Source: Chromera velia
Lineage: Eukaryota > Sar > Chromeraceae
Assembly: GCA_018398765.1 (NCBI GenBank)
Contig: JAHBMJ010001304.1
Location: 1 to 32,269, forward strand
DNA: 32,269 bases
Reading direction: 5' to 3'
Shown here: positions 1-10,960 of the stretch, piece after piece
Numbering within the stretch: position 1 is the stretch's first letter
Layout: the number at the start of each line of letters is the position of its first letter
Position numbers and translations under genes: made by a program
Notes under the pieces: generated by a model
Database searches by the model: none
The model's input: only the letters and a program-made list of their open reading frames with translations
What the model was told of the DNA's origin: nothing

Positions 1-2
1 CC

Positions 3-212
3 AAGAGCAACACTGAGAACCAGCAGGCCATGGAGTGCGAGCAGAAGTTCTACGCATGCGAGAAGTGCTGCGCAGGGGACGTGGCGTATCCTCAGGCCTC
101 CACTGAGTGGTGCGAGCCTGTGTTGACCTCCGAGGCTGACAAGGACAAGGCCGACAACCCGTGCAAGACCAAGTGCTTGATGATGAAGCAGGACTGCTCA
201 AACGCCATCTAA
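3..212 (+). CDS. C-terminal part of a cysteine-rich protein (5' end outside window)
   Basis: An open frame enters from the left edge (first full codon at 3) and ends at a TAA at 210-212. An ATG lies at 30 but the frame is open above it, so the true start or exon boundary is probably outside the window. The last 60 residues hold eight cysteines: one at residue 3 after that Met, then CEKCC, WCEP, a CKTKC pair and a final QDC. The rest is charged and hydrophilic with a DKDKAD stretch, and no membrane segment is visible. The spacing suggests a disulfide-rich, possibly secreted or extracellular module. I do not recognise the family and assign no function. The next gene on the same strand starts about 1.6 kb downstream. 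Confidence 0.55.
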   Translation, partial: KSNTENQQAMECEQKFYACEKCCAGDVAYPQASTEWCEPVLTSEADKDKADNPCKTKCLMMKQDCSNAI

Positions 213-1440
213 GCGCGAGGGGGGGGGAGTGGCAGATGGATGGGGAGACGGTTGAAGAGACACACACACCTTGTCTGGCCTGCCATCAGAGTTCTGAGGG
301 TCTTGGACGCGTCCTCTGATTGCCTGTCCTCTCAGGGTGCTGCCCTCGGCCTCTCTTTGTCTGTCTGCCTGTTGGTTGGGGTGGTTGGTGCAGTCGCTGT
401 TGTTTGTTTGGAGTTTTGAAGTGATTGTGACATGGCTTAAGTTGACCGGTCTGATTTGATTTGTTGTTGTGTCGTCAGACACATGGGAAGAAAGAGGGGG
501 GTGGGTGTCCTGCTGTTCGTCCGACCTTCCTTTTTCATTCGGTGGTTGCACAGTGAAAAGAAGAGAACACAAAAATGATCCTTCGGTGTGCATGGGGAGA
601 ATTGGGAAAAAGAAAAGCAAAAACAACTGTGATCCGACTGTGAGGGTCACGCTAGTCTTCGAGAGAGCTGGGAGAGAGCTAGGCGGCGAAAAAAAGAAAT
701 GTGAATTCCCGCAGAGAATGCGCAGAAGAGCGGGAGGAAGGAATGTGAAGAGCCTGAGAACCGGAAGGTGGTTTGGTGTCTGTTTGGGTAACCAATCATC
801 AGGCAGACAGGCACGGATGATACGCTAATTGAGAAAGTGGGAACGATCGCGTCCGTTGTCCGTCCGTGCATTCGATCCGACACCTCTCTCGTCTTTTCAC
901 ACTCCGCCATGCCATGCTTGTAGCCTGATCGAGCTCCTTTCACAGGTTGTGGCTGCATGCGCATCAACTTCCCTCACTGAGCAACTCTGAGTTGTGCACA
1001 ATGCAAACGGAGCCGGATTGAGCGGCTAAATGTTGTTACTTTGTCCTCCAGTTCAACAGTAAGCTTGACAGCAAAGCCTAGCATCAAAGCGCAACCTATC
1101 CCAGCCCCTGTTGCATGCCTGACCCGTTCAATTTAATTTTCTCGCAGTCTTTTATCTCGTTTTTTATAAAAAAATTCTAATAAAATTTCCGTTTAGGTTT
1201 TAAAAGCTTAATTGTGGATATATCTTTCTACGTGTAGATTGCTGTACGAAAATAAAGTTAGAAATAAGTGTATGGTTTGTGTGACATTGTCTAGGATATT
1301 GCATGCAAACATGTTGTCTAATCAATAATTTCATATATTAATATTTCTCAAGAAGTGCAGTTTGTTACTTTACTACTCGAATTCGATAATTTTTCTTAGG
1401 TTTTTTTCTTGGGTACAAGTCGTTCTAATATTTTCTACAG
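213..1440. other. 3' flank and AT-rich intergenic spacer
   Basis: No convincing coding sequence. The first ~900 bp are of mixed composition and may include the 3' UTR of the preceding gene. From about 1120 to 1440 the sequence turns strongly AT-rich, with AATAAA-like strings near 1180 and 1251 that could serve as polyadenylation signals, although the signal used by this organism is unknown. Short open frames on both strands here have no recognisable domains. Confidence 0.5.
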
Positions 1441-1814
1441 GGACGCACAAGGATACTGGAATTACATCGATAGATCATTCGCATGGCGCCTGCGCACCCG
1501 GGCGCGTCGACTCGCCGTCGACGCATCTATCATGCACCGTCTACGTGCATCCGTCCGAGCTAGAATGCTGCGGGCTTGGCGCGTCAGTCTCATTCAGTTT
1601 CAGATATGTCGATCATCATCAGACGAATATTTAAGAGGTGAAAAGGCATCGTCTGCCTCCAGTTGAAGTGGCGTGAGCAGCCGTCCAATCCATGCGAGGC
1701 ACAGGCAAGGACATTGCTTACACCATCATACCGTTTGTCGGCACCAGAAAGAGAGTTGGGGGCCTCTGTATGTGATGCCGTCTCCGCGTCTCCGCCTACG
1801 TTCCTGATGTCTCG
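1441..1814. other. Upstream region of the Obg-type GTPase gene
   Basis: This stretch precedes the first ATG of the GTPase gene. It starts with a GC-rich segment (about 1480-1570) containing two hairpins, listed separately, and then becomes mixed. It probably holds the promoter and 5' UTR. No TATA box or other named core element is clear enough to call. Confidence 0.35.
1504..1550. repeat. Two adjacent perfect hairpins with 7-nt loops
   Basis: The first inverted repeat is GCGTCGA (1504-1510) with TCGACGC (1518-1524), a 7-bp stem and 7-nt loop. The second is ATGCAC (1532-1537) with GTGCAT (1545-1550), a 6-bp stem and again a 7-nt loop. They sit at the junction of the AT-rich spacer and the 5' region of the GTPase gene. 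Function is unknown; a promoter element, a boundary or chance are all possible. Confidence 0.45.
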
Positions 1815-2209
1815 ATGATTCAGCGACTGAGAGTCACAAAGCCTGTACATGGGTTCCTTGCCTCACTCATCGAAAAGCCGCTGTGCCGTCTTCCTCCAGG
1901 CGGTGACTTTTGCCCTCGACCTGCCGGTCTGGCGCGGGCGGTTCGGAGACTGTCAGCCAGCGTCTCTGTGAAGACCAAATTCGAGAACCAGAAAGGAGAC
2001 GGCGATGAGAACGGGAGGAGCGGGGAGACGGAGTTCCGAGATGAAGAAGCAGAGTTGTCAGCTTCGAAGAAGGGCTGCAAGGCCAGTGCCTGGCTGTCGC
2101 TTTTCATTAATTCGCGAGCAGTCTCGGGTGCGCAATCCAAAGGAATGAAAGTCTGCGTGTGTCGATACGTGTCTTTGCTCATGTGTGTGTGTGCGTACGC
2201 GCGAGCGCG

Positions 2210-2241
<32 letters not shown>

Positions 2242-3150
2242 GAGAGAGAGAGAGAGACTCATTTCCTTTTGTGTTCCTGCAGATTTCTTGGCCTCTAGTG
2301 GACAGACGTCGGATACGGGTGGGTCTTCTCGTTCTTCCCCTCCTTCCCTGCCTCAGTTCCATGGTCTTGCCATCAGGACTTGGAGCGCAGTAGCCCTCCC
2401 AGCGGTTTCTCTCGCTCCCGGCTCCCGCCCATCTGACATGCTCGCCCGGCCCTTCATGCATTCGTCCCCTTCATGCATTCGTCCGGCGTCCCCACCACCC
2501 TAACTGACTGTTGATGCACGCACACACCAGGCGCTTTCTTACCCCCTTCACCCAGTGTCTCTGCTCCTGCAAAAATCCAAGAAGACATTCTTCTCTTTGT
2601 TGTATGTCTACATGCTTTGCACATATCATCTGTTTACGTGTCTTATTTGAGATTACCTGGCGCTGCAGTGCATCGGCGGAAGGGGAGGCGACGGAGCGAT
2701 GGGCTACTTGGGTCACGCAAAGCACTTTTTGAGCGGACCGGGAAAACCCTGTGGGGGATCCGGGGGACACGGGGGGAATGTTTTTGTGCGCGTGAGCGAG
2801 GGCGTCCAATCACTGTATAGCCTCAAACCTGTGGTGGCAGCGGAAAAGGGGGTGCGGGGAGAGGTCGGTCAGAGAGGGGAGTGAAATCCATCAGTGGAAT
2901 GAAGATAATTCAGTCATATTTTTTCCCTCTGTCTCGGAGTGAACCCTATCATACTTCTCCGGCTGTGGGGAAAACTGTCAATCATTGATTTCCGGGGTCA
3001 GTCGTCTGGGTGTCCCTGTTTGGAGGTCCATTATTGGGCTCAAGTGGGTCCAGCTCTGGTTGTAATGGCATGTGTTCAGTGCCTTCTCTTTCGTTTTGGT
3101 CTTCTTTCTGTCTTTCTGGGCTCTTCTTAAATCCCGCCTGTCCACCGTCT

Positions 3151-3186
<36 letters not shown>

Positions 3187-3973
3187 TGTGTGTGCTTGTC
3201 TGCCACTCGATGTGTAGAGGCGCGAGAGGTCGGGCAAGAAGGGAGAGGACTCAGTCATTCTGGTTCCTCCTGGTGAGTGGCTGTAATCTCTGTTGGATTG
3301 TTGTTCTCGCTGTATTTCATCTTCACTCCACTTCTTTTCTCTTCTCTTCTGGAAAAGGCTGATCGGATCGAGCATCAAATGGGTGTCCCCTTTTCGAGAA
3401 AGCACGCCTCTCTTTACGGTCGTTCTCCCTCTTTTTCTCCATTACTGCAGCGTTGTCTCCCAAACATTTCTGGAAGGCAAAGCCCCTACTGCTGTTTCCG
3501 TGCTTGTCTGGCTGCTGCCTGCAGGAACGGTTGTGTGGAGACTGGAGCCTGAGGGAATGGATGGCACCGGAAAGTGAGTGAGTGAGTGTGCCTGCCGGTC
3601 ATCAAAGAGGCAGTCAGCCAGAAAGGAAGAAACGCAATGAGGAAGAAGTGTAACGACAGGAGAGGTGACAAAAGCAGGGTGGTGACAAAACAAAGAAATC
3701 AGGACATGAAAAGAAGAAAAGGAGAGATCGTGCTGGTCCTTCTGCATGCTCACAGTCGATGGCTCCGATACTCATCGTGGGGTGGAGGGACTCAGTGGTA
3801 GTAAGGAGCGGAAAAGTCGTTGCTGTGGATTTGCGTTCAGTGAGAGGCTTGGGTTTCTGTGCAAGATGAGGGTTCACTTCTGCTCTGTTAGCGCAGCAGC
3901 AGCATCTATCTCGTCTGACTCACTGAGTACGATAGACACCAAGCGATTCCGTCTGAAACAATTTTGTGTGTGT

Positions 3974-4015
<42 letters not shown>

Positions 4016-5376
4016 TGTCCTTTCCTTCCCGGATGTATGCCTGCCTGCCTGTTTTTGTTTTGCTGCCTGTCTGTATTCGTGTTTTCAGGGTCCATTACTC
4101 TCGCACGCTCCTCTGTGACTTGACTTCGGTGAGTCAGCTGTGAAAGATGAGGGATCAGTTGTGGCTTTGTGTTTTTGTTCCTGAAATGAGGCGTTGCTTT
4201 TGTCTTCTCTTCTTTTCTCTGTTTGTCTGTTGAAAGAGCTTTCACTCTTTTGCTTGCGCTCTGTGGCACAAGGACCAGAAGAGAAGACCGGAAGGAAGGG
4301 CCATGAAGGATCAATGAAGGGAAAGTCTGGTTGTGGGGGGTGCAGACTTTTTTCTCATTGGAACGTCTGCAAGCCGATCTGTGTCTGCATAAACCTTGCC
4401 TGCGTGCTTCCTCCCTGCAAAATGGAATTCCGTGCAGACATTCATTCGATCATTCTTCTTCTGCATCACTGAAAATGCCGCACATCCTTCTCCCCTTGCC
4501 CAGTGTTCTTGTCCTCGTTGAGAAGAAAAGGAGACATTCTGTCGTTGCCTCGCTCTCTTCTGGATTGGTTTCGGAATAGTTCAAAAACGGGAAAATCCGA
4601 CACCTCCGCTTTTTCCTTGCAGGGAGAACAAATGGTCCTTGCAGCGAGAGGGGGTGCAGGCGGCAAAGGGAACCGGGCGCTGCCGTGAGTCCTCCCTCCC
4701 CCTCCAATCTTTCTGTTTGGTGTTCCTAGCGAGAGACTAGGTGCAAGCAAGGTGGAACTGTAAAGTTCTATTCACCCCTGCTTGTGTGTGTCTGGCTGTG
4801 TCTGCATCTATCCGGTTGGACCTGTCTGCTTCGCTGGACGTTGACGAGGTTCCCCCTATGCAATCACTGTCTGTTGCGCCCCCGCGCAGCATATCATGCT
4901 GTATGGATATGTCTGCGTGCGTCTGAGTGACAACAGGCAGGCAGGCTACCCCCACGGAGCAGCGAACCAGACCCGTGATTCTCTCTCATTGTGCAGAAAT
5001 GCATGACGACTTCTCTTTTCCTCAGCCGAATGGTTTGTGTATGTGCGCTTTTTTCAGCCGTGTTGTATGCTTTGGTCTATCTTCCCTCCTTCCTTTCACG
5101 TCTCAGACAGTGCGTGCTGGCTTTGAACGATTGCAGAAATCCGCACTCTTGTGAATTGGGAGTGAAGGGAGAGGAGACAATTATCGTCAGTTGGCCGGCA
5201 GAAAGAACTCCCCTCCCTTTCCTCTCTCCTCCCCTCAGCTCCGCCGGCTTCTTCATCGTCCCCGAAGGAACGAATTTCGTTCTCTGGTTTCTCCTCATCC
5301 TACCTGCGCCTTCTCTGACAGAGACAACCCGCCCTGTCATCTGCCCCTCTCAACCCATGTATGATGCATCCGGCCC

Positions 5377-5450
<74 letters not shown>

Positions 5451-7040
5451 GTGTGTGTGTGTGTCTGCACGCATGCAAACAGGAAGTCGAGCTGAAGTCT
5501 ATCGCAGACGCGGGGCTGGTGGGATTTCCCAACGCGGGGAAGTCGTCTCTCCTTGGCACGGTGGGTGGGTGGCGGAGGGGGGCGGAGAAAGAGGATTGAA
5601 GGAAGACATTTATGTGACACAATGCAACGAACAGCCTTACCGCGGCTGCGAGTTCCCTCTGGTACCGCCATGTAGAGAGAGAAGAGAGAACGCCCCATGC
5701 AGACTTCGAGCACCTCCTCTCGAGGCGCATCTGTCCGTTTATCTGCCTGTCTTCCTCTCTGCTGGTTTGCTGTTCTTTTTGAATTCCTGACTGCGCGACG
5801 AAACATCGTGCAGGTCTCCAGGGCGTGCCCCAAAATTGCACCCTATCCGTTCACATCTCTGGCCCCAACCTTAGGAAATGTGGAGTTTCGCGATGGTGTG
5901 TGGGTGGGAGGAGGCACTTGAAAGAAAGTCAAAAAAAGGGAAGGAATGAGCGGACTTCGTGCAGAAATGTCAGCTCTCTGCAAGAATCAGGACGAGTGAG
6001 GGATGATTTGAAGCTTGAGAAGTCAAGAGTCATTTCGAATTGAGATGTTGCGCCTCAAAAGTGACAGACTTGGCCCAGTAAATCACTTGGCAGAGGAGAG
6101 AGAGCGGATAAACAATGGACAGATTTGCCGTAGGCGTTTGCACTGAATGGTCCCCTCCAGGCATTCAACTCTTCCTTTCGGTCGACACAAATCAGACTGA
6201 ATGATAAAGACAGAGTCTGCCTGCGTGCCTGCTTGGTGGACTCCTTCGAAGAACGCAATTCCCCTTTTAATTGTGCATGTGTTTGCTTGCAGGTGAGAGC
6301 ATCACGGTTGCAGATTTGCCCGGACTGTGCGAAGGTGCTTCCGAGAACGTCGGGCTGGGTCTGGAGTTTCTCCGGCATGTTGAGAGGACCTCTTTTCTTG
6401 TTTTTGTGTTGGATGGGGCGCAGTGGGGACTGGCAGCAGAAAGAGGAGATGCGCAGAGTGCAGAAGGGGTCGAAAAAGAAGAAGAAAACATGTGGAAGAG
6501 ACGACGACGGAAAGCTACGGAAGCCCCGACTGACCTGATGGAAACTTTCCTTCTTCTACGGAAAGAAATTGAGAGCTATTCTGAAGACATGGCAATGAAA
6601 CCTTCCATGGTGGTGGTATGTCTTCCAGAAATAGAAGAAACGAAAAATAAACAAAGGGAAAGATTGATCACTCGGACGCACGAATGAACGAGGAAAACAG
6701 CTGCGCACGGTACCCTTTCTACTGCCCCCATTCATTGTTACCTTCCGTGCCGGCTGAACCCCGTCTCTGTCACGCCCTTTTCCTTCAATGAATGAGGTTC
6801 GGTTCACAGGTCTTCTCGATTCTTCTCTGGCGCATTTTTTATTCCTTCTATTTGGCCTCCGCCCGTATCTGTACTTGACTCGGGCGAAGACGAGTGAGGC
6901 CCTTGTCGCCTCGTTTGTCCGTGTGTCTGTCTGACTGCGTGCCAGCTGACCTCTTTTATCCTGATATCTGTCCTGTTGCAGGTGAATAAGTGCGATCTCT
7001 GGACAGAAGAGACCTTGAAGAGAGTCGACAAGTTTGCTCT

Positions 7041-7081
<41 letters not shown>

Positions 7082-8497
7082 CCTCCCTCCCTCCCTCTCT
7101 CCATCTTCCCTTTGTCTTTTTTTCTCCTCACGGCCTTTTTCTGCGCTTCTCCATTCCTCCTCGGAGACTCTCAGCTTCCTTCCGGTTTCCGATCCACCTC
7201 TCTAAGTCTCGTGTGCACAGAAGACACACTTCCATGATGTCATGCAAAAATATGGGGCGGCTCCCCTCCCCCTCTCTGCTTGACTGACTGACTGACTGAA
7301 TGATTGAATGTATGAATGACTGAATGAATAAATGAATGAATGCATGCATGAATAAATGAATGCATGCAGATGAAGGATACTTTTCCTGGAATCTCTGTAA
7401 CTGCAGTCAGTCAGCAGTCAGTCGGTCCTTTAGTCAGTTTGTTCGTTGTACCAGTCCCGCTTTTTGAACAATCTCCAGCCTCTTTTGTTAATCTCGATCG
7501 AAACCTTCTTTCACAGAGAACAGATGTCAATCTGAGAAATGATCGCTTCAGTGTTCCTAGCACAATGTTCGGCTCTGTACTCATCCAGTGCGGTTCCCTT
7601 CTTTGGGGTTTTTTGTTCTCATGCGTGCCGATCATCATCATTTATGTTCAAGAACGAGCGCGACAGGAACACTTCGATCCATACTACGGTGGCGGCGCAT
7701 GAGGTGAAACGATGCACTATGTACTGAAGCCTCAGACTTCTTTTCCTCTGTCCCACGTACATACCTGCCTGCCTGCCTGCCTGCATGTGCAGATCTCGGC
7801 ACGGCACGGACTGGGCATCAAGGGTCGGTCATAGAAACAGTTAGGCGAAGAGGAGACAGACAGGAAGGGAGACATCAGACGGGAAATGTAAACAGACAGA
7901 CAGACAGACAGACGGATACCAGGTTTTCGAGAGGTTGTTTATTAGATTGCAATCCCGTTGGACTCCCATCGATTAGCATGGTTTCTTACTTGTTTCTTCC
8001 TCAACTTCCAATCGACCCGGGTAGCCATCTTCTTATCCTCCCGTCCGTCATTCTCTTGATGCCCCCCCATTTTTTTCTCCTTTTTGGTGATGCAGAGTTT
8101 GTGAAACAATTGAGGAAAAACTTCAAGAAGAGTGCAACTCTGGCGGTGAGTCCAAAACATTCGATGCGATTTTCCTGCTTTTATATGTTCGTTCACCTCT
8201 CTTGTCCTCTTCCGATCCAATTCGTCCGTCCGTCACTCCATCTCTTCAGTCGCTGTCTGTCCGTCTCTTCATATTTCTGTTTGCTGATGTTCTCCATTCT
8301 AATCACTCACACCTGCTCCCATCCCTCTTTGGCTGCCCAACACACTTGGAGACTAGCTACCAGACCACATTTTCATTCACCCATCCGTCTCCCGGGTATT
8401 CTTCGCCTTTTTGCAGGCACAACGCCAACCTCATTTTCATCAGGGCCTAGATCAGGGCCCTGCCCCCATGCTTGACGCTGTCGTCTACAGTAGCTGA
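1815..8497 (+). CDS. Obg-family GTPase, GTPBP10/ObgH-like, 15 exons, 509 aa
   Basis: Exons: 1815-2150, 2283-2318, 2669-2863, 3218-3272, 3525-3573, 4089-4128, 4623-4684, 5137-5185, 5483-5560, 5814-5895, 6293-6615, 6982-7044, 7793-7823, 8096-8145, 8417-8497. They total 1530 nt, every junction is GT-AG and all phases agree. Residues 1-112 are a basic, Ser/Arg-rich leader, probably organelle targeting. The glycine-rich Obg fold follows (about 118-270, with [11 protein letters not shown] and RGGAGGKGN). The G domain has G1 GFPNAGKSS (288-296), G2 Thr314 in YPFTS, G3 DLPG (335-338), G4 NKCD (437-440) and G5 ISA (457-459). LLRKEIESY before G4 resembles GTPBP10. Obg GTPases act in large-subunit ribosome assembly; a mitochondrial or plastid site is inferred. 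A charged insert (about 370-403) separates G3 from G4. A later start at 2145 is possible; the last exon is the least certain. Confidence 0.88.
2211..2256. repeat. (TG)n followed by (GA)n, Obg intron 1
   Basis: TG repeat 2211-2238 followed by a GA run to 2256. It ends 26 bp before the 3' splice site of exon 2. This is the one intronic tract in the window that places purine GA on the sense strand. Confidence 0.95.
3149..3194. repeat. (TC)n(TG)n, Obg intron 3
   Basis: TC repeat to 3169 passing directly into TG to 3194, ending 23 bp before exon 4. It may serve as the polypyrimidine/TG tract of a 3' splice site that is TAG rather than the usual CAG. Confidence 0.95.
3965..4011. repeat. (TG)n, Obg intron 5
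   Basis: Nearly pure TG repeat with one A interruption, about 78 bp before exon 6. Confidence 0.95.
5381..5463. repeat. (TC)n(TG)n, Obg intron 8
   Basis: TC repeat 5381-5408 then TG to 5463 with one AA interruption. It ends about 20 bp before exon 9, the exon that carries the P-loop. Confidence 0.95.
7047..7098. repeat. (TC)n and (CTCC)n, Obg intron 12
   Basis: A TC repeat begins within the 5' splice site of intron 12 (GTCTCT) and passes into CTCC units. Confidence 0.9.
7281..7370. repeat. (TGAC)n/(TGAA)n tetranucleotide tract, Obg intron 12
   Basis: Degenerate tetranucleotide array of GACT, GAAT and GCAT units inside the 748-bp intron between exons 12 and 13. Confidence 0.9.
7764..7784. 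repeat. (CCTG)n just before the 31-nt exon 13
   Basis: Five CCTG/CTGC units ending 8 bp before the 3' splice site of exon 13 (7793). It forms part of the pyrimidine-containing tract of this acceptor. Confidence 0.85.
7892..7914. repeat. (CAGA)n tract, Obg intron 13
   Basis: About five CAGA units within intron 13, between the 31-nt and 50-nt exons. Confidence 0.85.
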
Positions 8498-8794
8498 ACA
8501 GACAAAATTCAATCAAGGTATACAAACGTATATACATTGTGACATACCGTGACATGACTATGGCAAATTGGTAATGACTTGGACGCCCCATTGTTATCCA
8601 TATGTAAAGCTAAGTGGACACTTCTAACGTTATGTACAGAAATTAATAAGTGGATGATTTCATATTTAATCAAAAATAATGAAAAACCTAGTTTGAACTG
8701 TCAAGTACTTAACACAGTATTATTTTTTCAACTAATTCCATTCATCATTTTCAATCATATGTTGTACAGCATACTACATATGTTTTGTTTCTCT
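8498..8794. other. AT-rich spacer downstream of the Obg gene
   Basis: AT-rich DNA between the TGA of the GTPase gene and the first 171-bp repeat. It presumably includes the 3' UTR. No gene is seen. Confidence 0.5.
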
Positions 8795-8965
8795 ATAGGG
8801 TAGCTAGTAAGGCAGAAAAAATATATTACGTAAGATTACATAAAAGGATAAGTCCTTGAACGAGGGCTTTACAGTCTTTACTAAACGCTTTAGGTTAATT
8901 TAGCAATAGATAGAGGTTCAAATACGTTAATGAAGGTTTATATAACTGGGTACATTAAGTTGTAA
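8795..8965. repeat. Left copy of a 171-bp direct repeat flanking the LINE
   Basis: It aligns without gaps to 15184-15354 with about twelve mismatches, mostly transitions (roughly 93% identical, counted by eye). Similarity stops at the same point in both copies (TTGTAA), where this copy runs directly into the G-rich 5' end of the LINE. Either a very long target-site duplication or one of two copies of an older repeat into which the LINE inserted. Confidence 0.85.
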
Positions 8966-10074
8966 GCGAGAAGGGGGGGATGGTCCCTACTGGCACTAAG
9001 AGGACTCCAGAAGAGCAGAAGAAGTAGGAGGAAGAAAGAAAGAGAGAAAGAGATGACTTTTTCGAGGAGCAGGGAGAGGTCTGGCCAGAGGACGAACCCG
9101 CCGCCTCTTTTTCCTCCTCGTCCGCTGTCTCAGGCCAGGGGGTTGGTAAAGGGTCGGGAAAGGGGGGAAGGGGGGGGGAATCGAAGGAGGTCAGTGCCTA
9201 GATTTCTTTTTTATTCCTCCATATTCCCCTCCACCGCTGCCTTCTGCTTCTTCTTTCTGCCCTACTAAGTCTTCTTTCCCCCTCCTTTTTTATTTTGATA
9301 TCACTAAGAAAGCCTCGTTAACTGAAGGGTTGAAAAAACGAATGGAAAGGTTAGATAGGCAGAAAAGGGTAAGGGCAGGCATCAGACAGACAGATATACA
9401 GATAGCCATTGGTAAACTTCTCCCCTCTCCCCTTTGTTCTGATCCTCCTGCTCAGAAGGACGGATTCCTTTCTTGTGATGAGGTGGAGGCTCTCATGCAG
9501 GTCACTGTGCATGAGTAACCGTTCACCCTGGTAAAGAGAGGGGGTGAGAAGTTAAGGAACGAAAGGAACCCTTAATTTGTCCTCTCTTTCTCCTCAGTCT
9601 GAGAAGAAAGAGCGTTTTCTTTCATATTTTGCTCCTCTTACATTTGATGATGATTGCATTTTATATCCCTCTTCTTTTTATAAGCAGGAGAGTCACACAC
9701 ACTGTGCAGGAGAGAGCCACGGCTAGAAGGACAGGGGGCAGAGAACAATGAATGACAGAAGGAAGGGGACAGACTGTCATATCGAATCTTCCAATCCACA
9801 GCACTTCATTTTATCTTCGTCTTCTCTCCCACGGGCCCCACCTCCCCCTCCTTCTCCTGCCTCTGCTGCTTTTTTCTTTTTTTCCCCTTCCCCCAGTCCT
9901 GGTGTGGGCAAGTCTTAGAACAAGGGTGAGAACGGACAGGGAGGGGAGGGGGGGGAGAGACCAGACCACCGGGGGGATCCTTCCTCTTCTTTTTCTCTTT
10001 CTTCTTCTCCTTTTCCTTCTACTGTTTCTTTTTGTCCTTTAGTAGAGGAGCAAGCCCCTCGCCCCCCCGCCCTG

Positions 10075-10404
10075 TTGCTTTACGTCGAAGAAGGGAGGCA
10101 CCTTGCACCCCCGCCGGAAGGCCCAAAAAGAAAGAAAAGAAAGAGGGGGGGGAAGAAGCAGAGATGTACCTGTGCAGAGTGTGGGGAGGTTTTGGGAGAG
10201 AGAGGCTGTGAAGTTTTCTTTTATGGGACTTATGGTAGTTGGGGGGGCCTGGAAGCGAATGGGACGATAGAGAGTATACTAGCAGTGGTCAGAGGAAGGA
10301 AAAGACGGAGGGAGTATGAGGTAAGGAAAAAAGGCGAAATAGGGACAGTCTGGGTTCTTAGAGGCTCCCGGCCCCAAAGAGCTGATCACCAAATTTTGGA
10401 ATAG
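10075..10404 (+). pseudogene. Possible ORF1 remnant of the LINE
   Basis: A 109-codon open stretch upstream of the endonuclease, basic near its start (several KRK/KKR clusters) followed by a cysteine cluster CTCAEC and a later Cys. Basic plus Cys-rich character fits a nucleic-acid-binding ORF1 protein. No specific domain is recognised and the limits are arbitrary. Confidence 0.3.
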
Positions 10405-10726
10405 AAGGAGAGAAGAGGGTAGGGAGGCATCAGACGCAGACAATAGAGGGATAAGGAAGGTGGAAGACACAAGGGGTAGGGGGCCAGACAGACAATACAG
10501 AGTTTAACTTAGAAGAAGGGGGTAGGGCAGGCGTCGTTGAGTTCCTGCAGGGGAGGTACCTAGAGAATTGATAAAGAATTTTTGGGAAAAGAAACGAGCA
10601 GGCCAAGCGGTATTCCTCACCTCTCCAGAGACACCCCCCCCCTCGGCTTCTTCCTCCGATTCCTTATTTCATATTTCTACCTCAAAGTACACTTCTGTCT
10701 CTCCCTCTCCTTATTTTTCTTCACCT

Positions 10727-10845
10727 TCATCTTCTTCACCTTCTTCTTCTTCTTCTTCGTCTTCTTCTTCTTTTTCTTTTTTTTCTTCTTCTTTTTCTTC
10801 TTCTTCTTCTTCTTCTTCTTCTTCTTCTTCTTTTTCTTTTCTTGG
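10727..10845. repeat. (TTC)n tract inside the LINE
   Basis: About 115 bp of TTC/TCT units with few interruptions, just upstream of the endonuclease region. It produces serine-only and phenylalanine-only open frames that should not be read as genes. Confidence 0.95.
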
Positions 10846-10960
10846 TTATTCTTGCTCTTCTCTCACTCGTCCATCCGCAACCTCTTCAATTCCTCCTTAG
10901 GTGTTCGAAACACCCCCTCCTTCCCTTTCCTCCCCGTCTGCACCTTTCGAGATAGTCGGA

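Noticed and set aside
1820-2461. 213-codon minus-strand open frame overlapping the start of the Obg gene
   Set aside because: Shadow of exon 1 plus the TG/GA repeat; no recognisable domain, while the + strand has a consistent protein.
2792-2797. GTGAGC as the donor of Obg exon 3
   Set aside because: Splicing there would drop the [18 protein letters not shown] segment, which continues the Obg fold in frame; the donor GTCGGT at 2864 keeps it and matches the phase of exon 4.
10568-10900. Serine-rich or phenylalanine-rich protein
   Set aside because: The frame crosses the TTC repeat inside the LINE; the composition is due to the microsatellite.
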